DNA from: an uncultured Opitutia bacterium | GTDB taxonomy: Bacteria > Verrucomicrobiota > Verrucomicrobiia > Opitutales > Opitutaceae | DNA length: 64,000 nt | Assembly (NCBI GenBank): GCA_903825285.1 | Contig: CAIJZY010000060.1 | Location: forward strand, 1 to 64,000 | Direction: 5' to 3' | Shown: positions 12,209-22,426 of the stretch, piece by piece | How positions within the stretch are numbered: the stretch's first letter is position 1 | How the letters are laid out: each line of letters starts with the position of its first letter | Program-made: the position numbers and the translations under genes | The notes under the pieces: model-generated | Databases searched by the model: none | What the model was told of the DNA's origin: nothing | What the model saw: only the letters and a program-made list of their open reading frames with translations

Positions 12209-12745
12209 ATGAAAACCCGGTGCCTCCGCCTTTGCACGCTCGCAGGATTTGTCCTGCTCGCCGGCTGCCAGTCCGCCCACCTGACTGCCGCCCGTATCCA
12301 GGAAAAGTCCGCCCTCTTCGCTGCACTGCCGGCGGACAAGCAGCAGAAGCTCCGCGACGGCATCGTCGAGGTCGGCGACACGGCCGACATGGTCTACATC
12401 GCGCTCGGCCAGCCGAACCGTGCCGAGATCACGGCGGACGGGACGGTGGGCGTGTGGACGTACGAAAACTTCTACCCGTCGGCCGCCGTCTCGCCGCATC
12501 CCCTCTACGCCGTCCGGCCGCATGTCCACTCGCACACGATGCTCGACACCGGTCCGTCCGATCCGGGCATGCGTGATGGCGTCATCAACGAAGGGCCGAT
12601 GATGGGCGCGACACCGCAGTCGGTGGAGGCCAGCCGGAACGTGAGCGGCGTGGCTTCGCTGCCCGACCTCCGTCCGGTCACCCTGCGCCTCGCCTTCCGC
12701 GAAGGCCGGGTCTTCCACCTCGGGCTGGAAGAGCACCGCGGCTAG
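12209..12745 (+). CDS. predicted lipoprotein, function unknown
   Basis: 178 residues. The N-terminus MKTRCLRLCTLAGFVLLAGC is a lipoprotein signal peptide with the lipobox LAGC (Cys20). The mature part has a segment (VGDTADMVYIALGQPNRAEI) resembling the start of the BamE/SmpA-like fold seen in many small lipoproteins, but the match is weak. The ATG at 12209 is chosen over the upstream TTG-initiated extension because the signal peptide begins there. Its 3' end overlaps the convergent transglutaminase-like gene by 4 bp. Confidence 0.75.
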   Translation: MKTRCLRLCTLAGFVLLAGCQSAHLTAARIQEKSALFAALPADKQQKLRDGIVEVGDTADMVYIALGQPNRAEITADGTVGVWTYENFYPSAAVSPHPLYAVRPHVHSHTMLDTGPSDPGMRDGVINEGPMMGATPQSVEASRNVSGVASLPDLRPVTLRLAFREGRVFHLGLEEHRG

Positions 12746-14121
12746 GCGGACTTGCGCGCAGCGGCGATGCCGAGCAGGCCAAGCGCGAGCACCAGCGCGG
12801 CGAACAAGCCCTGCCGCACGCGGTAGGTGTGCGGGCCGTCGGTGGGCAGTTTCGAGTAGGCCGCCGGCGGGTCGTAGAGGTAGCGCTTGAAATTGGTCCA
12901 GGCGAAGGTGCGGTTCTTCAGCAGCATCGAATACACGCCGCGGATGTCCTCCACGTTCGGCGGGTGCCGGTACTTGATGATGGCCTGCCGGCTGTACTCC
13001 TGCTTCGCGAGCCAGTTCACCGAGGCGAAGGGCACCTTGACCGGCGTGAACGGCCGGGCGGCGACGGGCAGGTTCTTCCAGTGCCAGTCCTTGAAGATCA
13101 TGGCGGTGATGCCGTCGAAGGCGTCATGCTCGCACAGGTCGAGGATGTCCGCCGTGTTGAGCAGCGCGCCGTGCTTGTCCGCCACGCCGTACAGCGACTG
13201 CGTCATGTCCACGTAGGTCCAGCGGTTCTGCTCCTTCACCCAGGACTCCGCCCAGGAGTGGCCGTTGTAGATGATGACATCGTCCTGGGTGTTGGCACCG
13301 AAGACGAAGCGGGTGGGGATGCCCGCGCGGTTGGCGAAGAAGACGTAGATCTGGGCGTTCTGCGTGCACCAGCCCTTGCCCGTGCCGTTGATCATCTCCT
13401 GGCACATGCTCCACGGGTCCATCCAGCGGAAGTCGTCCTTCGGCACGCCGCCGGAATCGGCCAGCTTGGTGCGGAGGTAGCGCATGACCTTCGCGATGCG
13501 CGTGAGGGTGTCGTCGGCCTCGGTCACGCCCATGTCCTCGCGCACGACCCGGTCGGCCGCGGCGAGCCGGTCGGCGCCGACGTAGGCATAGTCGTCGGCC
13601 CAGTAGCTGAGCGGCTTCCGCTCAAACTTGCCGACCGGCACGTCGGTCTGGACGAGGTAGATGTCGTTCGCGAACTGCATCCCGCTCTTCCGGTAGAACT
13701 CCGCCGAGATCTCGTTCACTGTGAAGCTGAGGTCGGGGCCGAAGCCGGCGGGCAGCGGCTTCAGGGTGTAAGTGTGCCGGAAATCCTCGAGCGCCTTGCT
13801 GCTGGAGCCGTCGAAGATCGGACCCGCCACGTAGATCCGCGGGGCCGAGCCGGGCATGACCTGCCCGGGCTGGCCGTCGACCAGCAGCTGCCACCGCTCC
13901 GGCTCGCGATTCCAGGCGAGGTCGAGGCGGAGGACGTTGCCCTTCTCGACGGTCCACTCGCGCAGGGTGGGCATGTCGAGCGGGTAGTAGAGCGAGGCGT
14001 AGCTCTGGGGGAGGTAGGATGACTCCCAGTCGCGCTTGAAGAAAACGTAGAGGTTCGCGGCGAGGACGATCAGGCAGAGCAGGCTCAGGCCGCGCAGGTT
14101 CTTCCGGGTGGGCAAGGTCAT
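12742..14121 (-). CDS. membrane-anchored transglutaminase-like protein
   Basis: 459 residues. There are hydrophobic segments near both ends (about 11-28 and 435-455). The papain/transglutaminase-like core has Cys252 in GKGWCTQNAQ, His288 in GHSWAESW and Asp305 in YVDMTQ, the catalytic triad order of the family. The N-terminal 150 residues resemble no domain I can name. The core is probably extracytoplasmic between the two anchors. The family includes proteases and amidases; the substrate is unknown. Confidence 0.78.
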   Translation of the reverse strand: MTLPTRKNLRGLSLLCLIVLAANLYVFFKRDWESSYLPQSYASLYYPLDMPTLREWTVEKGNVLRLDLAWNREPERWQLLVDGQPGQVMPGSAPRIYVAGPIFDGSSSKALEDFRHTYTLKPLPAGFGPDLSFTVNEISAEFYRKSGMQFANDIYLVQTDVPVGKFERKPLSYWADDYAYVGADRLAAADRVVREDMGVTEADDTLTRIAKVMRYLRTKLADSGGVPKDDFRWMDPWSMCQEMINGTGKGWCTQNAQIYVFFANRAGIPTRFVFGANTQDDVIIYNGHSWAESWVKEQNRWTYVDMTQSLYGVADKHGALLNTADILDLCEHDAFDGITAMIFKDWHWKNLPVAARPFTPVKVPFASVNWLAKQEYSRQAIIKYRHPPNVEDIRGVYSMLLKNRTFAWTNFKRYLYDPPAAYSKLPTDGPHTYRVRQGLFAALVLALGLLGIAAARKSA

Positions 14122-14185
14122 GGTGCGGATGTGCCGCCATCAAACAGGATTTTTCCCTCGTGGCCAGCGGCAAAGCCCGGCGCGC

Positions 14186-14953
14186 TCAGGGCGCCGGCCC
14201 GTTGAGCAGCGGCGGCTCCACGGCCGGCGGCGCGGCGGCCAGCCGGGCCAGCATCTCCCGCCACTCCGCGTCCTCGCGCTCGCGCCGCAGCACCGCGCGG
14301 TACTCCGCCTGTCCGGCAAAATAGATGAAGCCGAAGAGCACGGCGGTCAGGTAGCTCCGGAAGACAAACGCCGCGATGAGGCCGGCCAGCAGGGCGAGGA
14401 TCCGTCCGACCTGCGCGGCCCAGTACGTGGCCCGCAGGTACGGCAGGCGAGAGGCCAGCACCGCCCGTAGGATCCGGCCGCCATCCATGGGGAAGACCGG
14501 GAGCAGGTTGAACAGCCCCATCCAGAGGTTGGCGTTCAGCAGCAGCTGGCCGAAGCCCGTGGCATCGGCCGGATAATCGTCGCCGCCGAAGCCGACCAGC
14601 GGCCAGAGGATCGCGACGATGGCGAAATTCACCGCGGGGCCGGCCAGTGTGATGAGGAACTCGCGGCTCGGCTGCCGCGGGATCGAGTCGAACTCGGCCA
14701 TGCCGCCGATGGGCATGAGCAGGATCCGGCGCACACCTACGCCGAAGTGCATCGCGGTGAAGGAATGCCCGAGCTCGTGCAGCACCACGCAGGCGAAAAA
14801 CGCCCCGAGGATGCCCACGCTCCACAGCATCTGCTCCCAGCCGCCCTCGTTCCAGCCATCGAAGGCCACGTAGGCGAGCAGGAGGAGGAAGCTCGCGTGC
14901 AGGGCGAGCTGGATGCCGCGGATGCGGAACAAGTTGATTGACCAGCCTAGCAT
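14186..14953 (-). CDS. site-2-protease-type M50 metalloprotease
   Basis: 255 residues and largely hydrophobic. The zinc motif HELGH (H59, E60, H63) lies in one membrane segment and the third ligand region [11 protein letters not shown] (Asp157) in another, as in intramembrane M50 proteases. No PDZ or CBS domain is visible, so it is a minimal form. The ORF track runs to 16390, but that extension is antisense to the NtrC gene; the ATG at 14953 starts the homologous part. It is divergent from the NtrC-type regulator. Confidence 0.85.
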   Translation of the reverse strand: MLGWSINLFRIRGIQLALHASFLLLLAYVAFDGWNEGGWEQMLWSVGILGAFFACVVLHELGHSFTAMHFGVGVRRILLMPIGGMAEFDSIPRQPSREFLITLAGPAVNFAIVAILWPLVGFGGDDYPADATGFGQLLLNANLWMGLFNLLPVFPMDGGRILRAVLASRLPYLRATYWAAQVGRILALLAGLIAAFVFRSYLTAVLFGFIYFAGQAEYRAVLRREREDAEWREMLARLAAAPPAVEPPLLNGPAP

Positions 14954-15022
14954 GCCGGTAATCAAATCGCCGCCCGGCAAAGCGCCAGCGCGCTCTTTGC
15001 CCCCGGGATTCACCCCCCTGCC

Positions 15023-16540
<1,518 letters not shown>

Positions 16541-16560
16541 CCGCCGTCCCAGGCCTGAAG

Positions 16561-16619
16561 GTGGGAGCGAGCTTGCTCGCGACTTTCGCCGCGGAGGTCG
16601 CGAGCAAGCTCGCTCCCAC
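16561..16619. repeat. REPIN-like element, family B (intact)
   Basis: Two perfect 23-bp inverted arms beginning GTGGGAGCGAGCTTGCTCGC are separated by 13 bp. Each arm contains its own palindrome, the layout of a REP doublet. Confidence 0.88.
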
Positions 16620-16767
16620 ACCCACTGGACCGGATTCAAGCCAGCCAGTTATTCCGGGTAGTCCCGTCCGGATGGGCGGAGTGCCTTTTCAGGCACCGCT
16701 ACCAGCTGGGACTCACACCTACGGCAGCCAAAGAAATAGCTGCCGTAGCGCAGTCCGAGGGCCGAAG

Positions 16768-16826
16768 GTGGGAGCGAGCTTGCTCGCGACTTTCGCGCCG
16801 GAGGTCGCGCGCAGGCTCGCGACCAC
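16768..16826. repeat. REPIN-like element, family B (decayed right arm)
   Basis: The second copy in the duplication. The left arm is identical to the one at 16561. The right arm has several substitutions that break the pairing. Confidence 0.82.
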
Positions 16827-16855
16827 ACCCACTGGACCGGATTCAAGCCAGCCAG

Positions 16856-17845
16856 CTATTCCGGGTAGCCGTCCGGATGGGAGGAGTGCCATTTCCAGGC
16901 CGTCGCCACGATGCTGTCGATGGTCGGAAACTTCACCTTCCAGCCGAGTTCGCGCTGCGCCTTGGTCGAATCCGCGTAAAGCGCCGGCGGATCTCCCGCT
17001 CGGCGCGCGCGCTCCAGCACGGTGATCTTGCGGCCGGTAACCAGCTCGACGGCGCGGATGACCTCGCGGTTCGAGGTCGGGCGTCCGGTGCCGAGGTTGT
17101 AGAACAAAGCCGCGCCAGGGGAGGCCAGCCGCGGGAACACCGCGATGTGGGCGCGGCTGAGGTCGTCCACGTGCACGTAGTCCCGCAGGCAGGTGCCGTC
17201 CGGGGTGGGGTAGTCCGTCCCGTACAACTCGAGGTTCGGCCGGCGGCCGGTTGCAGCGTCGATGGCGAGCGGGATGAGATGCGTCTCGGGCGAGTGATCC
17301 TCGCCTATCACGCCGTCCTCCGAGGCGCCGGCGGCATTGAAGTAGCGGAACGCGGCAAAGCTCATCCCGTGCGCCGCCGCGAGCGCGAGCAGCACGCGCT
17401 CCACGTCGAGCTTGGTCTGGCCGTAGGGATTGATGGGCGCCTGCGGCATGTCCTCCGTGAGCGGCAGCGCCACCGGCACGCCGAACGTTGCGCACGTGGA
17501 GGAGAAGACGAACTTGCCGACCCCCGCCGTGCGCATCGCGGCCAGCAGGTGCAGGGTCGCGGCCACGTTGTTGAGGTAGTACTTGAGCGGCTCCTTGACC
17601 GACTCCCCGACATAGCAGAACGCGGCGAAGTGCATCACGAGCTCGATCTTCTCCGCCTGCAGGACGCGCGCGACCGCCGGCTCGTCCCCGAGGTTCAGCT
17701 CATGCAGGGCCACGCCCGGCGCGACGGCGGCACGGTGCCCGTAGACCAGGTTGTCGAGCACCACGGGGCGATGGCCCGCGGCGAGCAGCTGGCGCACACA
17801 ATGACTGCCGATGTAACCGGCGCCTCCGACGACGAGCACGTTCAT
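16856..17845 (-). CDS. galE: UDP-glucose 4-epimerase
   Basis: 329 residues of the extended SDR family. NAD-binding VVGGAGYIGSH is at the N-terminus; the catalytic residues are Ser116/Thr117 in FSSTCATFG and Tyr141/Lys145 in NPYGQTK. It interconverts UDP-glucose and UDP-galactose for galactose use or envelope glycans. The 3' end lies inside the duplicated junction; the copy with the intact frame stops with TAG at 16856. It is divergent from the acyl-chain cluster (59-bp gap). Confidence 0.93.
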   Translation of the reverse strand: MNVLVVGGAGYIGSHCVRQLLAAGHRPVVLDNLVYGHRAAVAPGVALHELNLGDEPAVARVLQAEKIELVMHFAAFCYVGESVKEPLKYYLNNVAATLHLLAAMRTAGVGKFVFSSTCATFGVPVALPLTEDMPQAPINPYGQTKLDVERVLLALAAAHGMSFAAFRYFNAAGASEDGVIGEDHSPETHLIPLAIDAATGRRPNLELYGTDYPTPDGTCLRDYVHVDDLSRAHIAVFPRLASPGAALFYNLGTGRPTSNREVIRAVELVTGRKITVLERARRAGDPPALYADSTKAQRELGWKVKFPTIDSIVATAWKWHSSHPDGYPE

Positions 17846-17904
17846 GCGTCGAGGCTTGTATTGCTTTCGGCGGCGGGTTGGCTAGCGATTTCCGTTCTTC
17901 CGCA

Positions 17905-19143
17905 ATGAAGCCCTCCCGCATCGTCATCACCGGCATCGGCCTGACCGCCCCCAACGGCGACTCCCTGGCCCAGTTCCGCCAGAACCTCCTGAATGGCGTC
18001 GCGGGCATCGAGCGGATGGAGATCCGCTACATGGGTTCGCAGCTCGCCGGGGTCTGCCATTACGACCCGCTCCGCTACCAGACGAAGAAGGAGGTCCGCG
18101 TCGGCACGCGCGCCGGCAGCATCAGCATCTACTGCGCCCGCGAGGCGGTGAAGGACAGCGGGCTCGACTGGGCCGCCCAGGCCAAGGACCGCGTCGGCAT
18201 CTACATCGGCTGCACCGAGCACGGGAACGTCGAGACCGAGAACGAAATCTACAACATCTCCCAGTTCGCCTACGACACGAAGTACTGGTCGCACTACCAC
18301 AACCCGCGCACGGTCGCGAACAACCCCGCCGGCGAGGCCTCGCTCAACCTCGGCGTCACGGGTCCCGCCTACACGATCGGCGCCGCCTGCGCCGCGGGCA
18401 ACCTCGGGCTCATCCACGCCACGCAGATGCTGCGCCTCGGCGAGGTGGACCTCGCGATCTGCGGCGGCATCAGCGAGAGCATCCGGACCTTCGGCATCTT
18501 CGCCGGATTCAAGAGCCAGAACGCGCTGGCCACCCACGCGGACCCGCTCAAGGCCAGCCGGCCGTTCGACAAGGCTCGCAATGGCATCGTCGTGTCCGAG
18601 GGTGGCTGTCTCTACACGCTGGAGCGGCTGGAGGATGCCCAGGCCCGCGGCGCGAAGATCTACGCGGAGATCGCCGGTTATCACGTGAATTCCGACGCCA
18701 GCGATTACGTGCTCCCGAACCCGGTCCGCCAGGCCGAATGCATCCGCGCCGCGGTGCGTCACGCCGGGCTCACCCCCCGCGACATCCACATCGTCAACAC
18801 CCACGCCACGGCCACTCCACTGGGCGACATCCAGGAGTGCGAGGCGATCCGCGCGGTCTTCGGCGAGGGCTGTCCCGACACCCATATCAACAACACCAAG
18901 AGCTACATCGGGCACTGCATGGGCGCGGCCGGTGCCCTGGAGCTGGCGGGCAACCTGCCATCGTTCACGGACCTCACCGTGCATCCCACCATCAACGTGG
19001 ACGACCTCGACCCGGCCTGCGCCCTGCCCGGGCTGGTGCTCAATCACCCGCGCAAAGTGGCCAAGGTGGACACCATCCTGAATAACTCCTTTGGCATGCT
19101 TGGGATAAATTCCACGTTGATTGTTAAACGCTTTCTGCCGTAA
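17905..19143 (+). CDS. beta-ketoacyl-ACP synthase, KAS II type
   Basis: 412 residues with a thiolase fold. The Cys-His-His active site is at Cys162 (AACAAG), His300 (NTHATATP) and His337 (YIGHCMGAAG), nearly the spacing of E. coli FabF (163/303/340). It condenses malonyl-ACP with an acyl-ACP. The ATG at 17905 is chosen over an upstream start because homology begins at KPSRIVITGIG. It is the first gene of a co-directional cluster with ACP, dehydratase, enoyl reductase, two flavoproteins and OleA/OleB-like genes, suggesting a dedicated pathway rather than housekeeping fatty-acid synthesis. fabD is elsewhere (32000). Confidence 0.92.
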   Translation: MKPSRIVITGIGLTAPNGDSLAQFRQNLLNGVAGIERMEIRYMGSQLAGVCHYDPLRYQTKKEVRVGTRAGSISIYCAREAVKDSGLDWAAQAKDRVGIYIGCTEHGNVETENEIYNISQFAYDTKYWSHYHNPRTVANNPAGEASLNLGVTGPAYTIGAACAAGNLGLIHATQMLRLGEVDLAICGGISESIRTFGIFAGFKSQNALATHADPLKASRPFDKARNGIVVSEGGCLYTLERLEDAQARGAKIYAEIAGYHVNSDASDYVLPNPVRQAECIRAAVRHAGLTPRDIHIVNTHATATPLGDIQECEAIRAVFGEGCPDTHINNTKSYIGHCMGAAGALELAGNLPSFTDLTVHPTINVDDLDPACALPGLVLNHPRKVAKVDTILNNSFGMLGINSTLIVKRFLP

Positions 19144-19162
19144 GACCCTACCTCCAGCTAAT

Positions 19163-19426
19163 ATGACCAAAGACGAATGCAAGAAGGTGGTAGTCGATAT
19201 TATCGCCGACATCGCGCCGGATGAAGACCTGTCGAACCTGAAGCCCGAGGTGCGCCTGCGTGACCAGCTGCAGCTCGATTCCATGGACTTTCTCGACATC
19301 GTGATGGAGCTGCGCAAGCGGCACGGCATCGAGGTGCCCGAGGCCGACTACATCCAGCTCGCGTCGTTGGACAGCTGCGCGGAGTACCTGACGCCGAAGT
19401 TCAACGCGCTCGCGGCCAAACGCTGA
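19163..19426 (+). CDS. acyl carrier protein
   Basis: 87 residues. The phosphopantetheine attachment Ser40 lies in LQLDSMDFLDIVMEL, with DSM in place of the usual DSL. It is 19 bp behind the ketoacyl synthase gene and is probably its partner. It would carry the growing chain for this cluster. Confidence 0.92.
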   Translation: MTKDECKKVVVDIIADIAPDEDLSNLKPEVRLRDQLQLDSMDFLDIVMELRKRHGIEVPEADYIQLASLDSCAEYLTPKFNALAAKR

Positions 19427-19569
19427 GCGCCGCTGGCGCGGCGCAGTTGGTGGTTGAAGGTTGAAAATTGAAAGCGGGGCAGAGTCGCGTCGCCGCATGG
19501 CGATGCAGCCGCACGGGTTTTGCTTTCAACCCGCGACATTCAACTTTCAACTAGCGGGCGAAGCCCGCT
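19427..19569. repeat. inverted-repeat element between ACP and flavoprotein genes (family G)
   Basis: This 144-bp co-directional gap has three inverted structures. There is a GCGCCGC/GCGGCGC hairpin at 19427-19444. There is an imperfect inverted pair of GTTGAA-type units (about 19452-19475 and 19522-19549). There is an AGCGGGC-GAA-GCCCGCT hairpin at 19553-19569 ending one base before the next start codon, with the only GAAG-like ribosome site in its loop. It looks like a dispersed repeat inserted within the cluster. Confidence 0.65.
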
Positions 19570-19570
19570 T

Positions 19571-21004
19571 ATGAATTCCCGCACGCACTACGATGTCGCC
19601 ATCATCGGCGCCGGCATGTCCGGACTCGCCGCCGGCATCCGGCTCGCGCACTTCGGCAAGCGCGTCTGCATCTTCGAGCGGCACAACACGGTCGGGGGCC
19701 TGAACAGCTTCTACAGCATCGGCGGACGCAAGTTCGACGTCGGCCTGCACGCGATGACCAACTTCGTCCGCCCGGGCGTGAAGGGCACGCCGCTCGGCAA
19801 GCTGCTGCGCCAGCTCCGCATCGACCGCGACGAGTTCGCCCTCTGCGAGCAGAAGCAGTCGCGGATCGCGTTCGGCGCCCGCGGCGAGACCTCGCTGCGC
19901 TTCACCAATGATTTTGCCGTGCTCGAGTCCGAGGTCGCCACGCGGTTTCCCGCGCAGGTCGACGGCTTCCGCCGGCTCGCGGCGGCGGTCCGGGCGCATG
20001 ACGATGTCGCCCTCGACGCCCAGCCGGTCTCCGCCCGGCAGGTGGTTCGCCAGCACCTCACCGACCCGCTGCTCGAGGACATGCTGTTCTGCCCGGTCAT
20101 GTACTACGGCAGCGCCACGGAGCACGACATGGATTTCGGGCAGTTCACCATCATGTTCAAGGCGCTCTTCTTCGAGGGGTTTGCACGGCCGTTCGACGGC
20201 GTGCGGGTGATCCTGCGCGTGCTGCTGGACAAGTACCGGGCCGCCGGCGGCGAGCGCCGCATGAAGGCAGGCGTGCGGCACATCGTCGCCCAGGCCGGCC
20301 GCGCCACCGCGCTGATCCTCGACCAGGGCGAGGAGATCACCGCCGACCATGTCATCTCCTCCATCGGCGCCCCCGAGACCGCCCGCCTGGTCCAGTCCGG
20401 CCACCATCCGGCGACCGCGATCGCGCCCGGACGCCTCTCGTTCGTCGAGACCATCACCATCCTCGACCGCCAGCCGGCGGAACTCGGGTGGGGGAGCGAC
20501 ACCATCGTGTTCTTCAACGACTCCGCCCGCTTCGACTATGCCTGTCCCAAGGACCAGGTGGACCCGCGCAGCGGCGTGATCTGCATCCCGAACAACTTCG
20601 ACTTTGGCGCCGGGCGCCACCTGCCTGAGGGCATCTTCCGCTGCACCTGCCTCGCGAACTACGAGCGCTGGGCTCATCTGCCCGAGGGCGCCTACCGGGC
20701 CGACAAGCAGCGCTGGTACCAGTCGCTGCAGCGGAGCGCGCAGCGCTTCCTGCCAAAGCTCGCGGATCCCGCCGCGCTGGCGCACGCCACCGTGACGACC
20801 GACATGTTCACCCCCCGCACCATCACGAAGTTCACGGGCCACCTCGGCGGGGCCATCTACGGCGCGGCCCAGAAAAACCGCCAGGGCCGCACCGAGCTGG
20901 CCAATCTCTATCTGTGCGGCACGGATCAGGGCTTTCTGGGCATCGTGGGCGCCATGCTGAGTGGCATTTCCATGGCCAACTACCATATTCTCCAAAAGAG
21001 CTAG
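19571..21004 (+). CDS. FAD-dependent oxidoreductase, phytoene desaturase/isomerase-like
   Basis: 477 residues. The N-terminal dinucleotide motif is VAIIGAGMSGLAAGIRLA with the following Glu in IFERHNTVGG. The C-terminal FAD-closing segment is NLYLCGTDQGFLGIVGAMLSG. The family covers CrtI-type desaturases, carotenoid isomerases and retinol saturases, which dehydrogenate, isomerise or saturate hydrophobic chains. No carotenoid genes are nearby, so an acyl chain made by this cluster is the likelier substrate. The start at 19571 is preceded by a hairpin. Confidence 0.8.
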   Translation: MNSRTHYDVAIIGAGMSGLAAGIRLAHFGKRVCIFERHNTVGGLNSFYSIGGRKFDVGLHAMTNFVRPGVKGTPLGKLLRQLRIDRDEFALCEQKQSRIAFGARGETSLRFTNDFAVLESEVATRFPAQVDGFRRLAAAVRAHDDVALDAQPVSARQVVRQHLTDPLLEDMLFCPVMYYGSATEHDMDFGQFTIMFKALFFEGFARPFDGVRVILRVLLDKYRAAGGERRMKAGVRHIVAQAGRATALILDQGEEITADHVISSIGAPETARLVQSGHHPATAIAPGRLSFVETITILDRQPAELGWGSDTIVFFNDSARFDYACPKDQVDPRSGVICIPNNFDFGAGRHLPEGIFRCTCLANYERWAHLPEGAYRADKQRWYQSLQRSAQRFLPKLADPAALAHATVTTDMFTPRTITKFTGHLGGAIYGAAQKNRQGRTELANLYLCGTDQGFLGIVGAMLSGISMANYHILQKS

Positions 21005-21058
21005 GCCATATGGCACGAATCCAACCTTTTGCGGTCTATTCCTGAATCCCCATCCCCA

Positions 21059-22348
21059 ATGAAGACCCCAATCTGCTTTCGCATTTCCACCGGGCTGCTG
21101 CTCGGCCTGACTCTGGCACTGGGAGGACTCACGCCGGCCCGGGCCGCTGAGCCGGTGCCCGTTTCCTCCGGTTATCTCACCCTGACACCGCAGCAGCTCG
21201 AGCAACTGCTTGGCCCGATCGCACTCTACCCCGATGCCCTGGTCGCGCTCATCCTCCCGGCCTCGACGAATCCCACAGAAATCGTACTGGCGGCACGGTA
21301 TGTCAGTTCCGGGGGCGACCCGACGCAGGTGGACCTGCAGCCTTGGAGCGACCCGATGAAGGCGCTCGCCCGGTATCCGGAGGTGGTGAAGTGGATGGAT
21401 GAAAACCTCGAGTGGACCCAGCAGCTCGGGACCGCCTTCCAAAGCCAGCCGGACGCGGTGATGGATGCGATTCAGCGTCTGCGCTCCCGCGCCGTGGCGA
21501 CCGGGGCCCTGGTCAGCACGCCGCAGCAGAAGGTCGTGGTGGAGGACGGCGAGATCGAGATCGTGCCGGTCCAGCCGGACGTCATCTACATTCCCCGTTA
21601 CGACCCCGACGTTGTCTACGACATGCCGCCTCCGGGGTACATCTACCCGTACAGCTCGTACCTTTCGTTCGGTGTCGGCTATCCGGCTGGTGCGTGGCTC
21701 AGCTTCGACTTCGACTGGTATCACCGCACGATCTGGGTGGGCGACCGCCGCCATGACTGGCGTGAGCACCGCGACTGGCGGCACCACGAGACCTCGAACG
21801 CACATGTCAGTCCCAGCAACTCGAACTGGCACGCCTGGCATCCGCCGGCGAACCGTCCGCTGCCGCCCAGCGACCATCGCCACCCCAACTCCGTGATAGA
21901 GCACCCGCGGCCGCTGCCCGGAGTTCCCGTTGCGCCGCGTCCGCCGCACCGCACCGACGAGCCGCGCCAGACGCATCCGGAGACGACTCTCCATCGGCCC
22001 CCGGCGAACATCCCCAGCGTGCAGGCCCCGCCACATTCAGACCGCCCGGCGAGGACGGAGCGTCCGCCGGCGCCCGCGGCGAAGCCGGTGCCGGCACCCG
22101 CCGCGGTCACACCCAACCCGCGGACCGCCCCGGAGCGTCCGGCCTCGGCGCCCAACCCGCCCGCCCGCACCTTCCAGCCGCCCGCGACGCAGCCCGTGCG
22201 GACGCCGCCCGCGCCGGCGAACCTCCCGCCGCCCGCCAGCCGCCCGGCGCCGCAGTACAATCCCCCGGCGCACGTGGTGAATCCCTCGACCGCGACGACG
22301 CCGCCCACCCGGAACAAGGATCCCGACGCCAAGGACAAGCCGAACTGA
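21059..22348 (+). CDS. DUF3300 exported protein
   Basis: 429 residues. The signal peptide is MKTPICFRISTGLLLGLTLA with likely cleavage after ARAA (about 30). The DUF3300 domain (about 45-250) opens with LEQLLGPIALYPDALVALI and has a Tyr/Pro-rich part (PRYDPDVVYDMPPPGYIYP). The last 180 residues are low-complexity and rich in Pro, His, Arg and Thr. The function of DUF3300 is not known to me. It is an envelope protein placed between two flavoprotein genes of the acyl cluster, same strand, with 54- and 78-bp gaps. Confidence 0.82.
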   Translation: MKTPICFRISTGLLLGLTLALGGLTPARAAEPVPVSSGYLTLTPQQLEQLLGPIALYPDALVALILPASTNPTEIVLAARYVSSGGDPTQVDLQPWSDPMKALARYPEVVKWMDENLEWTQQLGTAFQSQPDAVMDAIQRLRSRAVATGALVSTPQQKVVVEDGEIEIVPVQPDVIYIPRYDPDVVYDMPPPGYIYPYSSYLSFGVGYPAGAWLSFDFDWYHRTIWVGDRRHDWREHRDWRHHETSNAHVSPSNSNWHAWHPPANRPLPPSDHRHPNSVIEHPRPLPGVPVAPRPPHRTDEPRQTHPETTLHRPPANIPSVQAPPHSDRPARTERPPAPAAKPVPAPAAVTPNPRTAPERPASAPNPPARTFQPPATQPVRTPPAPANLPPPASRPAPQYNPPAHVVNPSTATTPPTRNKDPDAKDKPN

Positions 22349-22426
22349 GGCGGGCGGGGGTTTTGACAGGGGCGGGTGCAAAACCCCTTGCCCTCGTCCC
22401 GGCGCCGCTTTCACTCTGCCCCTTCC

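Noticed and set aside
16561-17025. 154-residue ORF across the ntrC/galE gap
   Set aside because: It is a translation of the duplicated REPIN unit; the repeated peptide (GASLLATF) comes from the repeat, not from a protein.
16856-17845. galE considered as the missing OleD-type reductase
   Set aside because: The sequence is a typical UDP-glucose epimerase with the GalE catalytic residues and lies on the opposite strand.
21005-21058. sigma-54 promoter candidate TGGCACG...TTTTGC before the DUF3300 gene
   Set aside because: The GG-to-GC spacing is about 17 bp instead of the required 10.
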